From Streptomyces sp. S465 (GTDB lineage Bacteria; Actinomycetota; Actinomycetes; Streptomycetales; Streptomycetaceae), in the NCBI RefSeq assembly GCF_026898115.1, contig NZ_CP114036.1:5636001-5700000 (forward strand): a stretch of 64,000 bases of DNA, in the 5' to 3' direction. The notes below the pieces were generated by a model. That model did not search any database and was not told where the DNA came from. It was given only the letters and a program-made list of their open reading frames with translations. Positions 42,158 through 50,470 of the stretch are shown here, piece by piece (the stretch's first letter is position 1; every line of letters begins with the position of its first letter). Made by a program: the position numbers and the translations under genes.

Positions 42158-43857
42158 GGCGCCTCCCCCTCCGGCGGTGTGTGCACGGCGGCCACGAACC
42201 GGTCCACGGCGCGGCACGCCTCCGGCAGATCGCACGGCACCTCGGCCAGCAGCCGCACCGCGGCGCGGTGCAGCGGGATCAGCTCCGCCCGCTCGGATTC
42301 CGCCTTGGCCCCGAGCATCGCGGTGTACGACGCCAGCTGCCACTTCAGCTCCTGGACCCGCGGCTGCTGCGCGTCGATCACCCGCAGCGTCTCCTCGGCC
42401 CGCTCGGTGACCCTCCGGACCGAGTGCTCGAACGCGGCGAGCTTGGCCACGACGCGGTGGGAGCCCAGATCCGGGTCGGAGCGCAGCCGGGTCAGGTTGA
42501 TCCGTAAGGCCGTGGCGTCCTCGGCGTGCGATGTCGACAAGGACGAGCGGCGTGCCCCGCGCTCGGCCGCCTCGTGCTCGCGGTCGGCGGCCAGCGCCAC
42601 CCGCCCGGCGAGCTCGTCCAGCCAGGTGCCGATCCGGTCGGCCTCCGGACGGAACAGCCGCTCGGCCAGCCGCAGCCCCCGGGAGTGGGGGTCGCGGAAG
42701 ACCAGCATCAGCCGGCTGCCCCGGTCGGCGAGCAGCTTCATGAAGCGGACCAGCGCCTCCGGGTCGTGGGCGCGGTCCACTCCGACGGCCACGATGGTGA
42801 GCGGCACGGCGTTGGCCCGGACCCGGCTGAGCGGGGAGGTGTCGCCGGGCGAGCGCAGATCCATCCGGTCCGCGACCCGCAGCGCGACCTCGGTGTCGGT
42901 GCGCCCGGTGACGTCGATGGCCAGGTCCACACTGCCCAGCGGCGGTACGGTGCCGTGCGGCGCGGCGGAGACCGCCTCGTCCGGGCCGCCGCCCGACAGC
43001 TCGCGGTCGGCGAGCGTGACGGCGCGGCTGAGCGCCTCGTACCGCACGCGGTCGTCGTCCTCGATGACCACGGTCTCCACGTCCGCGATGCCCGCGCGCC
43101 CGGTCAGCGGCTCCCGGCGCAGCCATACGGCGAGCCGCTGGGCGAAGCCGACGTCCTGGACGCCGGCGGTCAGCCGGGAGACCAGCGGCCGGTCCACCCC
43201 GCGGGCACCCCGCACCCAGCGGTGGACCACCGGCAGATGGCGCAGGATCGTCTCGACCGGGATCATGTACGACACGCTGAGGCGCTCGGCGGAGGGGACG
43301 TCCACCGGGTCGTCGTACCGGCTGACGACCATGCCGATGACATGCCGGGTCGCCTCGTCCTCCACCCCGGCGCCGCTGAAGCCCTTACGGACCACGTCCC
43401 TGGGCGACTTGGGGTCCAGCCCCACCCACTCCGCCCGGGGGCCGACCCGCCCGGCGGTCTTCGCGCGCAGGTAGTGGCCGTTGTCCAGGCCCTCGGGGAA
43501 GCCGCCCATCCACACCGGGCGGCCGAGCACCGGCGGCAGCCGGTAGAGCGGCGCGGCGTGCTCGGCGGGCTGCGGCCGGCTCAGCCGCAGCAGCGCCACA
43601 TCGCCGCAGCCGTCGGAGCGCTGGGGCACCCAGCAGCCGTCGGCGACGCGCGCGGGCACCGGCTCGGCGTCGGCCACCTCGACCAGGTCGACCAGGACCT
43701 CGGTGGCGGGCACCGGGAGCCCGTCGTCGGGGATCACATGGGCGCAGGTGAGCACCGTCTCGCTGCCCAGCAGGACCCCGGCGCCCAGGACGTCGCCGGC
43801 CGCACTGCGGATCCTCACCCGCCAAGTCCCCCCGCTGGAGGTCTCATCGGCGGTCAT
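42154..43857 (-). CDS. Trypsin-like serine protease with C-terminal effector region (567 aa)
   Basis: The N-terminal 200 residues form a chymotrypsin-like domain with a complete triad: His in VLTCAHVI, Asp in CGDVALLRL and Ser in KGFSGAGV. The rest is helical with a Rossmann-like stretch NAVPLTIVAVGVDR. No signal peptide is visible, so it should act inside the cell, as in the bacterial conflict/STAND-associated trypsin-like proteins. The ATG at 43857 follows GGCGGA; alternatives at 43863 and 43875 fit less well. As the first gene it sets the start of a five-gene operon. A protease at the head of a PknG operon is unusual. Confidence 0.8.
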   Translation of the reverse strand: MTADETSSGGTWRVRIRSAAGDVLGAGVLLGSETVLTCAHVIPDDGLPVPATEVLVDLVEVADAEPVPARVADGCWVPQRSDGCGDVALLRLSRPQPAEHAAPLYRLPPVLGRPVWMGGFPEGLDNGHYLRAKTAGRVGPRAEWVGLDPKSPRDVVRKGFSGAGVEDEATRHVIGMVVSRYDDPVDVPSAERLSVSYMIPVETILRHLPVVHRWVRGARGVDRPLVSRLTAGVQDVGFAQRLAVWLRREPLTGRAGIADVETVVIEDDDRVRYEALSRAVTLADRELSGGGPDEAVSAAPHGTVPPLGSVDLAIDVTGRTDTEVALRVADRMDLRSPGDTSPLSRVRANAVPLTIVAVGVDRAHDPEALVRFMKLLADRGSRLMLVFRDPHSRGLRLAERLFRPEADRIGTWLDELAGRVALAADREHEAAERGARRSSLSTSHAEDATALRINLTRLRSDPDLGSHRVVAKLAAFEHSVRRVTERAEETLRVIDAQQPRVQELKWQLASYTAMLGAKAESERAELIPLHRAAVRLLAEVPCDLPEACRAVDRFVAAVHTPPEGEAP

Positions 43858-44377
43858 GCCCATTTCCGCCCCCATGTGGCAAGAGCATACGCCCGAGAGG
43901 TACGGAAGTGACCCGTCCGTCCGATGGGTCACAGGAACGGGTGAGAGGTGCGGCCCGGGATGGAATGAGGCGTTCCGGTGGGCCCTTCCGGTGGGCCGTT
44001 CCGGAGGCCCTTCCGGGGTCGGAGAGGGGCGTGCCGGGGCGGGTACGGGGCGGTCGGCGGGCCTGGCGCGTACCGTGCCCGACCCCGTATGTCCCGCACG
44101 CCCGGCCATTCGGGTGATGTGGCGTCACCCCTTCTTGTGGCGGGCTACGTCGGATGGATTACTGAAAGTGTGCGGTGGAACCCCCGCCGGTTTCTTTCCG
44201 GCGCTGGGGCGCCGCGTCCTCGTCGGTGCCAGGCGCCAGGCGTACCGCGAGGAGGACCGGGCGGGTGCCCCATGGCCCGCGGTCGCGCACCGGACCGCCG
44301 TGAGCGCGAGCGGGTCCAGCCCGTCCGGTCCCGTCCACGCACCGTCCTTACCGCCCTTGCCGAGGGGGCAATGCGCC
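43858..44377. other. Divergent intergenic region before the IPT genes
   Basis: 520 bases. The protease promoter should lie in 43860-43930 and the IPT promoter in 44100-44370. GGGTGA/TCACCC forms an inverted repeat at 44112-44130 around TGATGTGGCGTCA, a weak relative of the palindromic operators. Leftward and rightward open frames here look like shadows. No gene was recognised. Confidence 0.4.
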
Positions 44378-45130
44378 ATGCCCATCTCACCCAGCCAAGG
44401 CTCCACCGCCGGCGGCACCACCGTCACCATCACCGGTACCAATCTCGCCGGTGCCACCGCCGTGCACTTCGGCAGCAAGCCGGCCACCATCACCGGCAAC
44501 ACCCCCACCTCCGTCACGGTCGTCTCACCGTCCGGCAGCGGGGTGGTGCCGGTGACCGTGACCACACCCGGCGGCACCAGCAACCCGCTGAACTTCTTCT
44601 ACGTCGGCGCGCCCTTCAAGTCCGCGCTGAGTACCACCTCCGGACCGCTCGCGGGCGGCAACACCATCACCGTCAGCGGCACCGGGCTGTCCACCGCCAC
44701 CGCCGTGACCTTCGGCGCCAACGCCGCGACGCCCACCGTGATCTCCGACAGCCAGATCACCGCGGTGGTACCGGCCGGCGCCGCGGCCGGACCGGTCGGG
44801 GTGAGCGTCACCACCGCGGGCGGCACCAACAACGGCTTCTCCTACACCTATGTGGACTCGCCGACGGTCACCGGCTTCACGCCCGCCTCGGGCCCGCCCT
44901 CCGGCGGTACCGCGGTGACCATCACCGGCACCAACCTGGCCAGCACCCAGTCGGTGACCTTCGGCGGCATCGCGGCGCCGTTCACCGTCATCAGCGACGC
45001 CAGCGTGTCCGCGGTCTCGCCGCCCACGGCGGACGGGCAGCCCGGCCCCGCCGACATCACGGTCACCACCCTGGCCGGCAGCGCCACGGCTCCGACCCCG
45101 TTCCAGTACGTCGCCGGTCCGGGCATCTGA
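44378..45130 (+). CDS. IPT/TIG-repeat protein, three repeats, no signal peptide (250 aa)
   Basis: Three IPT/TIG immunoglobulin-like repeats of about 80 residues make up the whole protein. Each has a GGTTVTITGTNL-type strand, AVHFGS/VTFGA, and the closing strand of the VTTPGGTSN type. IPT folds occur in surface receptors and in glycan-binding enzymes. The ATG at 44378 lies after GAGGGGGC. There is no signal peptide or membrane anchor, so it is either cytoplasmic or exported by a non-classical route. It precedes a related gene by 40 bases and both probably form one transcript. Confidence 0.85.
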   Translation: MPISPSQGSTAGGTTVTITGTNLAGATAVHFGSKPATITGNTPTSVTVVSPSGSGVVPVTVTTPGGTSNPLNFFYVGAPFKSALSTTSGPLAGGNTITVSGTGLSTATAVTFGANAATPTVISDSQITAVVPAGAAAGPVGVSVTTAGGTNNGFSYTYVDSPTVTGFTPASGPPSGGTAVTITGTNLASTQSVTFGGIAAPFTVISDASVSAVSPPTADGQPGPADITVTTLAGSATAPTPFQYVAGPGI

Positions 45131-45170
45131 TCACGCACGTGGGGCGACCCGCCGTAAAGGAGATCCGACC

Positions 45171-46487
45171 TTGAGCACCCCTCAAGCCACAGGTACGGGC
45201 ACCGGTCCCGCGACGGCCGTGGCGTCCCCTCCTGCGATCAGCTCGGTGAGTCCCGCCGCCGGTTCCCCCGGCGGCGGGACCCTGGTCACCCTGACCGGGA
45301 GCAACTTCACCCAGGCGACGGCGGTCCGCTTCGGCCCGACGCTCGCCTCGTCGTTCACAGTGGTCTCCGCCACGCGGATCACGGCGGTGGCGCCGCCGGG
45401 CAGTGGCACCGTGCTGATCACGGTGACGACGCCGGGCGGGACCAGCAACGGGGTGGCGTACAGCTATACCGCCACTCCCGTTCCCTCTCTGACCGGGGTT
45501 TCGCCCGCTCAGGGGCCGGCTTCCGGTGGTACGACGGTGACGTTGACCGGCGGCAATCTGTTGGGGGCGACGGCGGTTCGGTTCGGGGCGGTCAGCGCTT
45601 CGTCGTTCACGGTCGTGTCGGCCACGCAGATCACGGCGGTGGCGCCGCCGGGCAGCGGCACGGTGCAGGTCACGGTGGTGACGCCGGGTGGGACCAGCAA
45701 CGGGGTGGCGTTCACCTATGTGACGGCGCCGGTTCCGGTGCTGTCGGCCGTGTCGCCGGGGCAGGGGCCGGTCGGCGGCGGGAACTCGGTGACGCTCACC
45801 GGTAGCGGCCTTACCGGCGTCACCGCCGTCACCTTCGGTTCCGTGCCCGCTTCGTCGTTCACCGCCGTCTCGGCCACCCAGATCAACGCCGTCGCCCCGC
45901 CGGGGACCGCCGGGCCGGTGCAGATCACGGTGACCGGGCCGGGCGGCACGAGCAATGGGGTGACGTACTTCTACGTCGGTGTCCCCTCCCTCACCGGCGC
46001 CTCGCCCGTCCAGGGGCCGACGTCCGGCGGTACGACGGTGACGTTGACCGGCACCCATCTGTTGGGGGCGACGGCGGTCCGGTTCGGGGCGGTCAGCGCC
46101 TCGTCGTTCACGGTGGTCTCCGACACGCAGATCACGGCGGTGGCGCCGCCGGGCAGCGGCACGGTGCAGATCACGGTGGTGACGCCGGGCGGCACCAGCA
46201 ACGGCGTTCCGTACGCGTACGTGGCCGTTCCCGTCCTCACCGGTCTGTCCCCCACCGGGGGTCCGCTCACCGCGGGGACCACGGTCACGCTCTTCGGCAG
46301 CGGTCTCACCACGACCAGCTCGGTGCTCTTCGGTTCCACACCCGCCCCCTTCACCGTCGTCTCCGACAGCTGGGTCACCGCCACCGCGCCCTCCGGCCCC
46401 GCCGGGCCGGTGAACGTGCGGGTCACCACGCCCGGCGGCACCAGCAACAGCGTCGTCTTCACCCGCGTCGCCGCGCCCGGGATCTGA
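45171..46487 (+). CDS. IPT/TIG-repeat protein, five repeats, TTG start (438 aa)
   Basis: Five IPT/TIG repeats of about 80-84 residues follow a short Gly/Thr-rich start. The start is TTG at 45171 with AAGGAGAT six bases upstream, so it is well placed. It has the same strand pattern and the end ...RVAAPGI, similar to ...YVAGPGI of the first protein. No signal peptide is visible. Two of its repeat blocks are nearly identical in DNA (45510-45703 and 46011-46204), which suggests recent duplication and possible copy-number change. The pair may form a fibre or scaffold; that is speculative. Confidence 0.85.
   Translation: MSTPQATGTGTGPATAVASPPAISSVSPAAGSPGGGTLVTLTGSNFTQATAVRFGPTLASSFTVVSATRITAVAPPGSGTVLITVTTPGGTSNGVAYSYTATPVPSLTGVSPAQGPASGGTTVTLTGGNLLGATAVRFGAVSASSFTVVSATQITAVAPPGSGTVQVTVVTPGGTSNGVAFTYVTAPVPVLSAVSPGQGPVGGGNSVTLTGSGLTGVTAVTFGSVPASSFTAVSATQINAVAPPGTAGPVQITVTGPGGTSNGVTYFYVGVPSLTGASPVQGPTSGGTTVTLTGTHLLGATAVRFGAVSASSFTVVSDTQITAVAPPGSGTVQITVVTPGGTSNGVPYAYVAVPVLTGLSPTGGPLTAGTTVTLFGSGLTTTSSVLFGSTPAPFTVVSDSWVTATAPSGPAGPVNVRVTTPGGTSNSVVFTRVAAPGI
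45510..46204 (+). repeat. 194-bp direct repeats within the IPT gene
   Basis: 45510-45703 and 46011-46204 are alike at about 93 percent by eye and 501 bases apart, which is 167 codons or two IPT domains. Homologous recombination between them would keep the reading frame and drop or add two domains. Confidence 0.85.
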
Positions 46488-46597
46488 GCCCAAACACCGC
46501 CCGCCCGCCGTAGAAAGCGCTGTCATACCTCTCGACAACGCCCGCCTGTGCCCCGACGCTTCGTAAGCGACGGGGACCGGGGCGGCGGAGGGGACTG

Positions 46598-48067
46598 ATG
46601 ATGCGACGAAGGACACTTCTGACGGCGGCGGGCACCACCCTGCTCGGCACCGCGCTCACCACCGGCACCGCATGGGCCGACGAGACCATCGCGGTCGACC
46701 CCGGCACCGAGCACGGGGCGTGGGAGGGCTGGGGCACCTCGCTCGCCTGGTGGGCCAATGTCTTCGGTGGGCGGGACGACTTCGCCGACCTGTTCTTCAC
46801 CACCAAGGCGGTGGGCTACGGCGGCCGGTCGCTGCCCGGCCTCGGGCTCTCCATCGCCCGCTACAACCTCGGCGGCTGCTCCTGGACCAGCGTGGCCGGC
46901 GAGTCCATGGTGGCCTCGCCCAACATCCCCCGGTTCAAGCAGATCGAGGGTTACTGGCACGACTGGAACAGCGAGGACCCGGCCTCCTCGGCCTGGCACT
47001 GGAACGCCGATGCGGTCCAGCGGGCGGCGCTGGTCAAGGCCGTTCAGCGGGGCGCCGTCGGCGAGCTGTTCTCCAATGCGCCCATGTGGTGGATGTGTCT
47101 CAACCACAACCCGTCCGGCGCGGCGGACGGCGGCAACAACCTCCAGTCCTGGAACTACCGGCAGTTCGCGCTCTACCTCGCCACCACCGCCCGCTACGCC
47201 CAGGACCACTGGGGCGTCCGCTTCGCCACCGTCGAGGCGTTCAACGAGCCGTCCTCCGCCTGGTGGAAGGCGGACGGGACCCAGGAGGGCTGCCATGTCG
47301 ACGCGGCGGTCCAGCGCACCGTCCTCGGCCATCTGCGCACCGAGCTCAACACGCGCGGGCTGACCGGCACCCGGATCTCGGCGTCGGACGAGACCAGCTA
47401 CGACCTGGCCCGCACCACCTGGGGCTCCTTCGACGCGGCCACCCGCGCCCTGGTCGACCAGGTCAATGTGCACGGCTACCAGGGCTCGGGCGGCCGCCGC
47501 GACCTGCTGTACGCGGATGTGCGCGCGGCCGGCAAGAAGCTGTGGAACTCCGAGACCGGCGACAGCGACGGCACCGGTCTGACCCTGGCCACCAACCTCT
47601 GCCTGGACTTCCGCTGGCTGCACCCCACCGCGTGGTGTCACTGGCAGGTCATGGACCCCAGCGCCGGCTGGGCGCTGATCCACTACGACCCGGACACCGC
47701 CCAGCCCGGCGCGGTGCAGACCAAGTACTACGTACTCGCCCAGTTCACCCGCCACATCCGCCCCGGGATGCGCATCCTGGAGACCGGCTCGGACCACGCG
47801 GTCGCCGCGTACGACCCGGCCGCGCGCCGGCTGGTCCTCGTCGCCGTCAACCCCGGGGCCGCCCAGACGCTCACCTTCGACCTGTCCCGCTTCGGCCAGG
47901 TCACCGGGGGCGCGGGCGGGCTGGTGCCGCGCTGGTCCACCCAGACCTCGGGCACCGGCGATCTCTACACCGCGCGTCAGGACACGGCGCTCGACGGCAA
48001 GCGGCTGAGCGTGCCGTTCGCCGCGAAGTCGGTGCAGACGTTCCAGATCGACGGGGTGACGGAGTAG
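46598..48067 (+). CDS. Secreted GH30-like glycoside hydrolase, endo-beta-1,6-galactanase type (489 aa)
   Basis: A signal peptide MMRRRTLLTAAGTTLLG...AWA precedes the mature start DETIAVDPGTEHGAWEGWGTSLAWWA, a GH30-type N-terminus. EAFNEP carries the acid/base Glu217 and WNSETGD the nucleophile Glu319, so both catalytic residues are present. The C-terminal 100 residues form the beta domain of clan GH-A/GH30. Family relatives cut beta-1,6-galactans of arabinogalactan proteins, so plant debris is a likely substrate. Complete, exported. It stands alone; a remnant of another gene lies directly after its stop. Confidence 0.87.
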   Translation: MMRRRTLLTAAGTTLLGTALTTGTAWADETIAVDPGTEHGAWEGWGTSLAWWANVFGGRDDFADLFFTTKAVGYGGRSLPGLGLSIARYNLGGCSWTSVAGESMVASPNIPRFKQIEGYWHDWNSEDPASSAWHWNADAVQRAALVKAVQRGAVGELFSNAPMWWMCLNHNPSGAADGGNNLQSWNYRQFALYLATTARYAQDHWGVRFATVEAFNEPSSAWWKADGTQEGCHVDAAVQRTVLGHLRTELNTRGLTGTRISASDETSYDLARTTWGSFDAATRALVDQVNVHGYQGSGGRRDLLYADVRAAGKKLWNSETGDSDGTGLTLATNLCLDFRWLHPTAWCHWQVMDPSAGWALIHYDPDTAQPGAVQTKYYVLAQFTRHIRPGMRILETGSDHAVAAYDPAARRLVLVAVNPGAAQTLTFDLSRFGQVTGGAGGLVPRWSTQTSGTGDLYTARQDTALDGKRLSVPFAAKSVQTFQIDGVTE

Positions 48068-48071
48068 CGCG

Positions 48072-48251
48072 GCGGGGCCGGGGCTACGGCGCGAGGCGGC
48101 GGACGATCCGGCGCAGCTGGTCCGCGTAGCGCTCGCGGAACTCCGGCGCGTCCGGCACGCCGAGATCTCCCCGGAGACCGAGCGCGTCACGGGCCGCCCC
48201 GGGCGTACGTTCGCGCGGTGGGCGCGGGACCACGTGGCCGCCTTCCGCTGA
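48072..48251 (+). pseudogene. C-terminal remnant of an NmrA-like/SDR oxidoreductase gene
   Basis: One frame reads without a stop from about 48072 to TGA at 48249-48251. It ends in VTGRPGRTFARWARDHVAAFR, the usual C-terminus of NmrA-type NAD(P)-binding proteins. Third-position G/C is about 92 percent and no start codon or N-terminal domain precedes it. It begins right after the GH30 stop, as if the rest were removed when the GH30 segment arrived. The minus strand also has an open frame here but with poorer codon bias. Confidence 0.55.
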
Positions 48252-48313
48252 GGCGCACGGCGCCGGGCCCCGCCGTGAGGCGCTGTGGCGCGGGCGCGGA
48301 GGGCGCGCTCGGG

Positions 48314-49477
48314 TCAGGAGGCGGTGCGGGTGCCTCGCTTGCCCGTCTGCTTCTTGGCGGCGGTCTTCTTGGCTGGGGTCTTCGCGGCTGTGGTCTTCTT
48401 GGCTGGGGTCTTCGCGGCTGTGGTCTTCTTGGCTGTGGTCTTCGCGGCCGTGGTCTTCTTGGGTGCCGCCTGCTTCGTGCCGGTCTTCTTCCCGGTGGTC
48501 CCCGCCGCCTTCTCCGCGGGCTTCTCCTCGGCGGTCTTCGTCCCGCTCTTCCTCGTCCCCGCCGCCTTCTTCCTGGCGGCGGGGGCCTTCTTCGCGGGAG
48601 CCTTTTTCGCCGGGGCCTTCTTGCGGCCGCGCAGATGGGTGACCGTCGCCTCCTCGCGCTCCGCGCCCTCCTCCCCGGTCTCCTCACCGGCCTCCTCGCC
48701 CCGGGTCCGCCGGGCGCTGCGGACGCTCTCCTGGAGCGCCGCCATCAGGTCGACCACCTGCGCGCCCGTGGGCCGCTCGCCGGGCTCGGCGGTGGGGGCG
48801 GCGCCGGACATCTTCGCCGCCACCAGGGATTCCAGCGCCTCGTGGTACTCGTCGTGCAGGTCGTCCAGGTCCACCTCGCCGAGCGTCGCCATCAGGGTGT
48901 CGGCGAGGTCCAGTTCGGCAGGCTTCACGGTCACCTTCTCCTTGGGGGCCACCCCCGTGGACTCGCGCACCTCGTCCGGCCAGAGCAGCCGGTGCAGCGC
49001 GAGGGTGTCGCCCACGACGCGGAGCATGCCCAGCCGCTCGCGGCCGCGGTGGGCGTATTTGGCGATGGCGACCTTCTCGCTGCGCTTGAGCGCCTCGCGC
49101 AGCAGGGTGTACGGCTTGGCCGCGGCGGCGCCGCCGGTGCCCAGGTAGTAGGCGTCGCCCATCTGGAGCGGATCGATCTCCGAGGCGGAGATGAACGCCT
49201 CGATCTCCAGGGTGTGGGTCGTGGGCAGCGGCAGGGCCGCGAGGTCCTCGTCGGTGATCGGGATCAGCGCGCCGTCCGCGTCCTCGTACGCCCGCCCGAT
49301 CTCGCTCGCGTCGACCGGCTCGTCCTCGAGCTCACAGACCTTGCGATAGCGGACGCGGCCGCCGTCGCGAGTGTGGATCTGCCGGAACGAGATGGAGTGG
49401 TCCTCGGTCGCCGAATACATCTTGACCGGAATGCTCACTAGACCGAACGAAATGTTCCTATTCCAGATAGATCGCAT
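48314..49477 (-). CDS. ku: Ku, NHEJ DNA-end-binding protein with basic repeat tail (387 aa)
   Basis: Residues 1-255 are the prokaryotic Ku core: MRSIWNRNISFGLVSIPVKMYSATEDHSI is the start, then RIGRAYED-type and YYLGTGGAAAAKPYTLLREAL. It homodimerises on DNA ends and recruits the ligase/polymerase. The tail (255-387) is very Lys/Ala-rich with KTTAAKTPAK repeats, as in histone H1, and should bind DNA without specificity. The ATG at 49477 follows AAAGGGA; a longer open frame to 50497 lies inside the polymerase gene and is not used. It is divergent from the polymerase gene, with only 30 bases between. Confidence 0.93.
   Translation of the reverse strand: MRSIWNRNISFGLVSIPVKMYSATEDHSISFRQIHTRDGGRVRYRKVCELEDEPVDASEIGRAYEDADGALIPITDEDLAALPLPTTHTLEIEAFISASEIDPLQMGDAYYLGTGGAAAAKPYTLLREALKRSEKVAIAKYAHRGRERLGMLRVVGDTLALHRLLWPDEVRESTGVAPKEKVTVKPAELDLADTLMATLGEVDLDDLHDEYHEALESLVAAKMSGAAPTAEPGERPTGAQVVDLMAALQESVRSARRTRGEEAGEETGEEGAEREEATVTHLRGRKKAPAKKAPAKKAPAARKKAAGTRKSGTKTAEEKPAEKAAGTTGKKTGTKQAAPKKTTAAKTTAKKTTAAKTPAKKTTAAKTPAKKTAAKKQTGKRGTRTAS
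48361..48450 (-). repeat. 30-bp tandem repeats coding the Ku tail
   Basis: Three 30-base units (48361, 48391, 48421) differ by only a few bases and encode a Lys/Ala/Thr decapeptide. Unit loss or gain would keep the frame and change tail length. Confidence 0.85.
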
Positions 49478-49507
49478 ACTTGATCCCTTTCGTGAGATTC
49501 TTATCGT

Positions 49508-50470
49508 ATGTCTCCGATCGCGGAGGTGGAGGGGCGGCGGATCGCGCTCAAGAACCTCGACAAGGTCATCCATCCGGCCACCGGCACCACCAAGGGCGAG
49601 CTGCTGCACTACCTGGCGTCCACCGCGGACCCGCTCCTCGGCCATCTGCGCGGACGGCTGCTGGCGTTCCTGCGGTACCCGGACGGCCCCGACGGCCAGC
49701 GGTTCTTCACCAAGAACCCGCCCCCGGGCACGCCCTCCTGGGTGACGACCGCCGAGGTCACCCGCCATGAAGGGGAGACCGCGCGGCAGGTGCTGGTCCA
49801 GGACCTGCCCTCGCTGATGTGGGCGGCCAACCTGGTGGTGGAGTTCCACGCCCCGATGTGGCGCGTCGACGCGGGGGTGGGCGTCGCCGACCGGCTCGTC
49901 TTCGACCTCGACCCCGGGCCGCCCGCCACGATCGTGGACTGCCGCGCCGTCGCCGTATGGCTGCGCGAGCGGTTGCGCGCCGACGGCCTCACCGCCTACG
50001 CCAAGACCAGCGGCTCCAAGGGGCTGCATCTGCTGGTGCCGGTGGCGCCGACCGCCTCCCGGCAGACCACCGCCTACGCCAGACGGCTGGCCCAGGAGGC
50101 CGCCCGCGCCATGCCGGACCTGGTCGTGCGCAAGATGACCCGCTCGCTGCGGCCGGGAAAGGTGTACGTGGACTTCAGCCAGAACGCCGCCGCGAAGACC
50201 ACCGCCGCGCCGTACACCCCCCGCGCCCGCCCCGAACCGGCCGTCTCCACGCCCGTCACCTGGGAGGAGGTCGAGGAGTGCCGCGATCCCGCGGAGCTGT
50301 CCTTCCTGATCGACGACATCCCCGGGCGGCTCGACCGCCACGGGGATCTGCTCGCCCCGCTGCTGGACCTGGCGAGGGCGCGCCCGCTGCCGACGGGCGC
50401 CGGCAGCGGTGACGACTTCGAGGATGACGGCGACGGCGAAGGCGACGACGAGGGTGCGGCCGGCCGATGA
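49508..50470 (+). CDS. LigD-type NHEJ DNA polymerase/primase domain, stand-alone (320 aa)
   Basis: The protein has the archaeo-eukaryotic primase fold of LigD-PolDom: KNLDKVIHPATGTTKGELLHYL early, the metal-binding DLDPG in RLVFDLDPGPP, and AKTSGSKGLHLLVPV, the family triphosphate-binding loop. It fills gaps with ribo- or deoxynucleotides at breaks held by Ku. The ligase part is a separate downstream gene that overlaps by four bases (ATGA). The last 30 residues are acidic and probably disordered. The start at 49508 lacks a clear ribosome site, so a leaderless mRNA is possible. Confidence 0.92.
   Translation: MSPIAEVEGRRIALKNLDKVIHPATGTTKGELLHYLASTADPLLGHLRGRLLAFLRYPDGPDGQRFFTKNPPPGTPSWVTTAEVTRHEGETARQVLVQDLPSLMWAANLVVEFHAPMWRVDAGVGVADRLVFDLDPGPPATIVDCRAVAVWLRERLRADGLTAYAKTSGSKGLHLLVPVAPTASRQTTAYARRLAQEAARAMPDLVVRKMTRSLRPGKVYVDFSQNAAAKTTAAPYTPRARPEPAVSTPVTWEEVEECRDPAELSFLIDDIPGRLDRHGDLLAPLLDLARARPLPTGAGSGDDFEDDGDGEGDDEGAAGR

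Noticed and set aside
39869..43474. 1201-codon open frame on the plus strand opposite the PknG gene
   Set aside because: It runs antisense through the kinase, and its composition (Arg/Gly/Pro/Val-rich, no domain) is that of a GC-rich shadow frame.
44114..44128. GTGATG-TGG-CGTCAC before the IPT genes as a fifth regulon operator
   Set aside because: The outer bases differ from CTGACG/CGTCAG, its distance to the start is 250 bases, and the genes are unrelated in type.
48084..48260. Minus-strand open frame ending FRERYADQLRRIVRRLAP
   Set aside because: The plus frame over the same bases has better third-position bias and ends in a recognisable oxidoreductase C-terminus.
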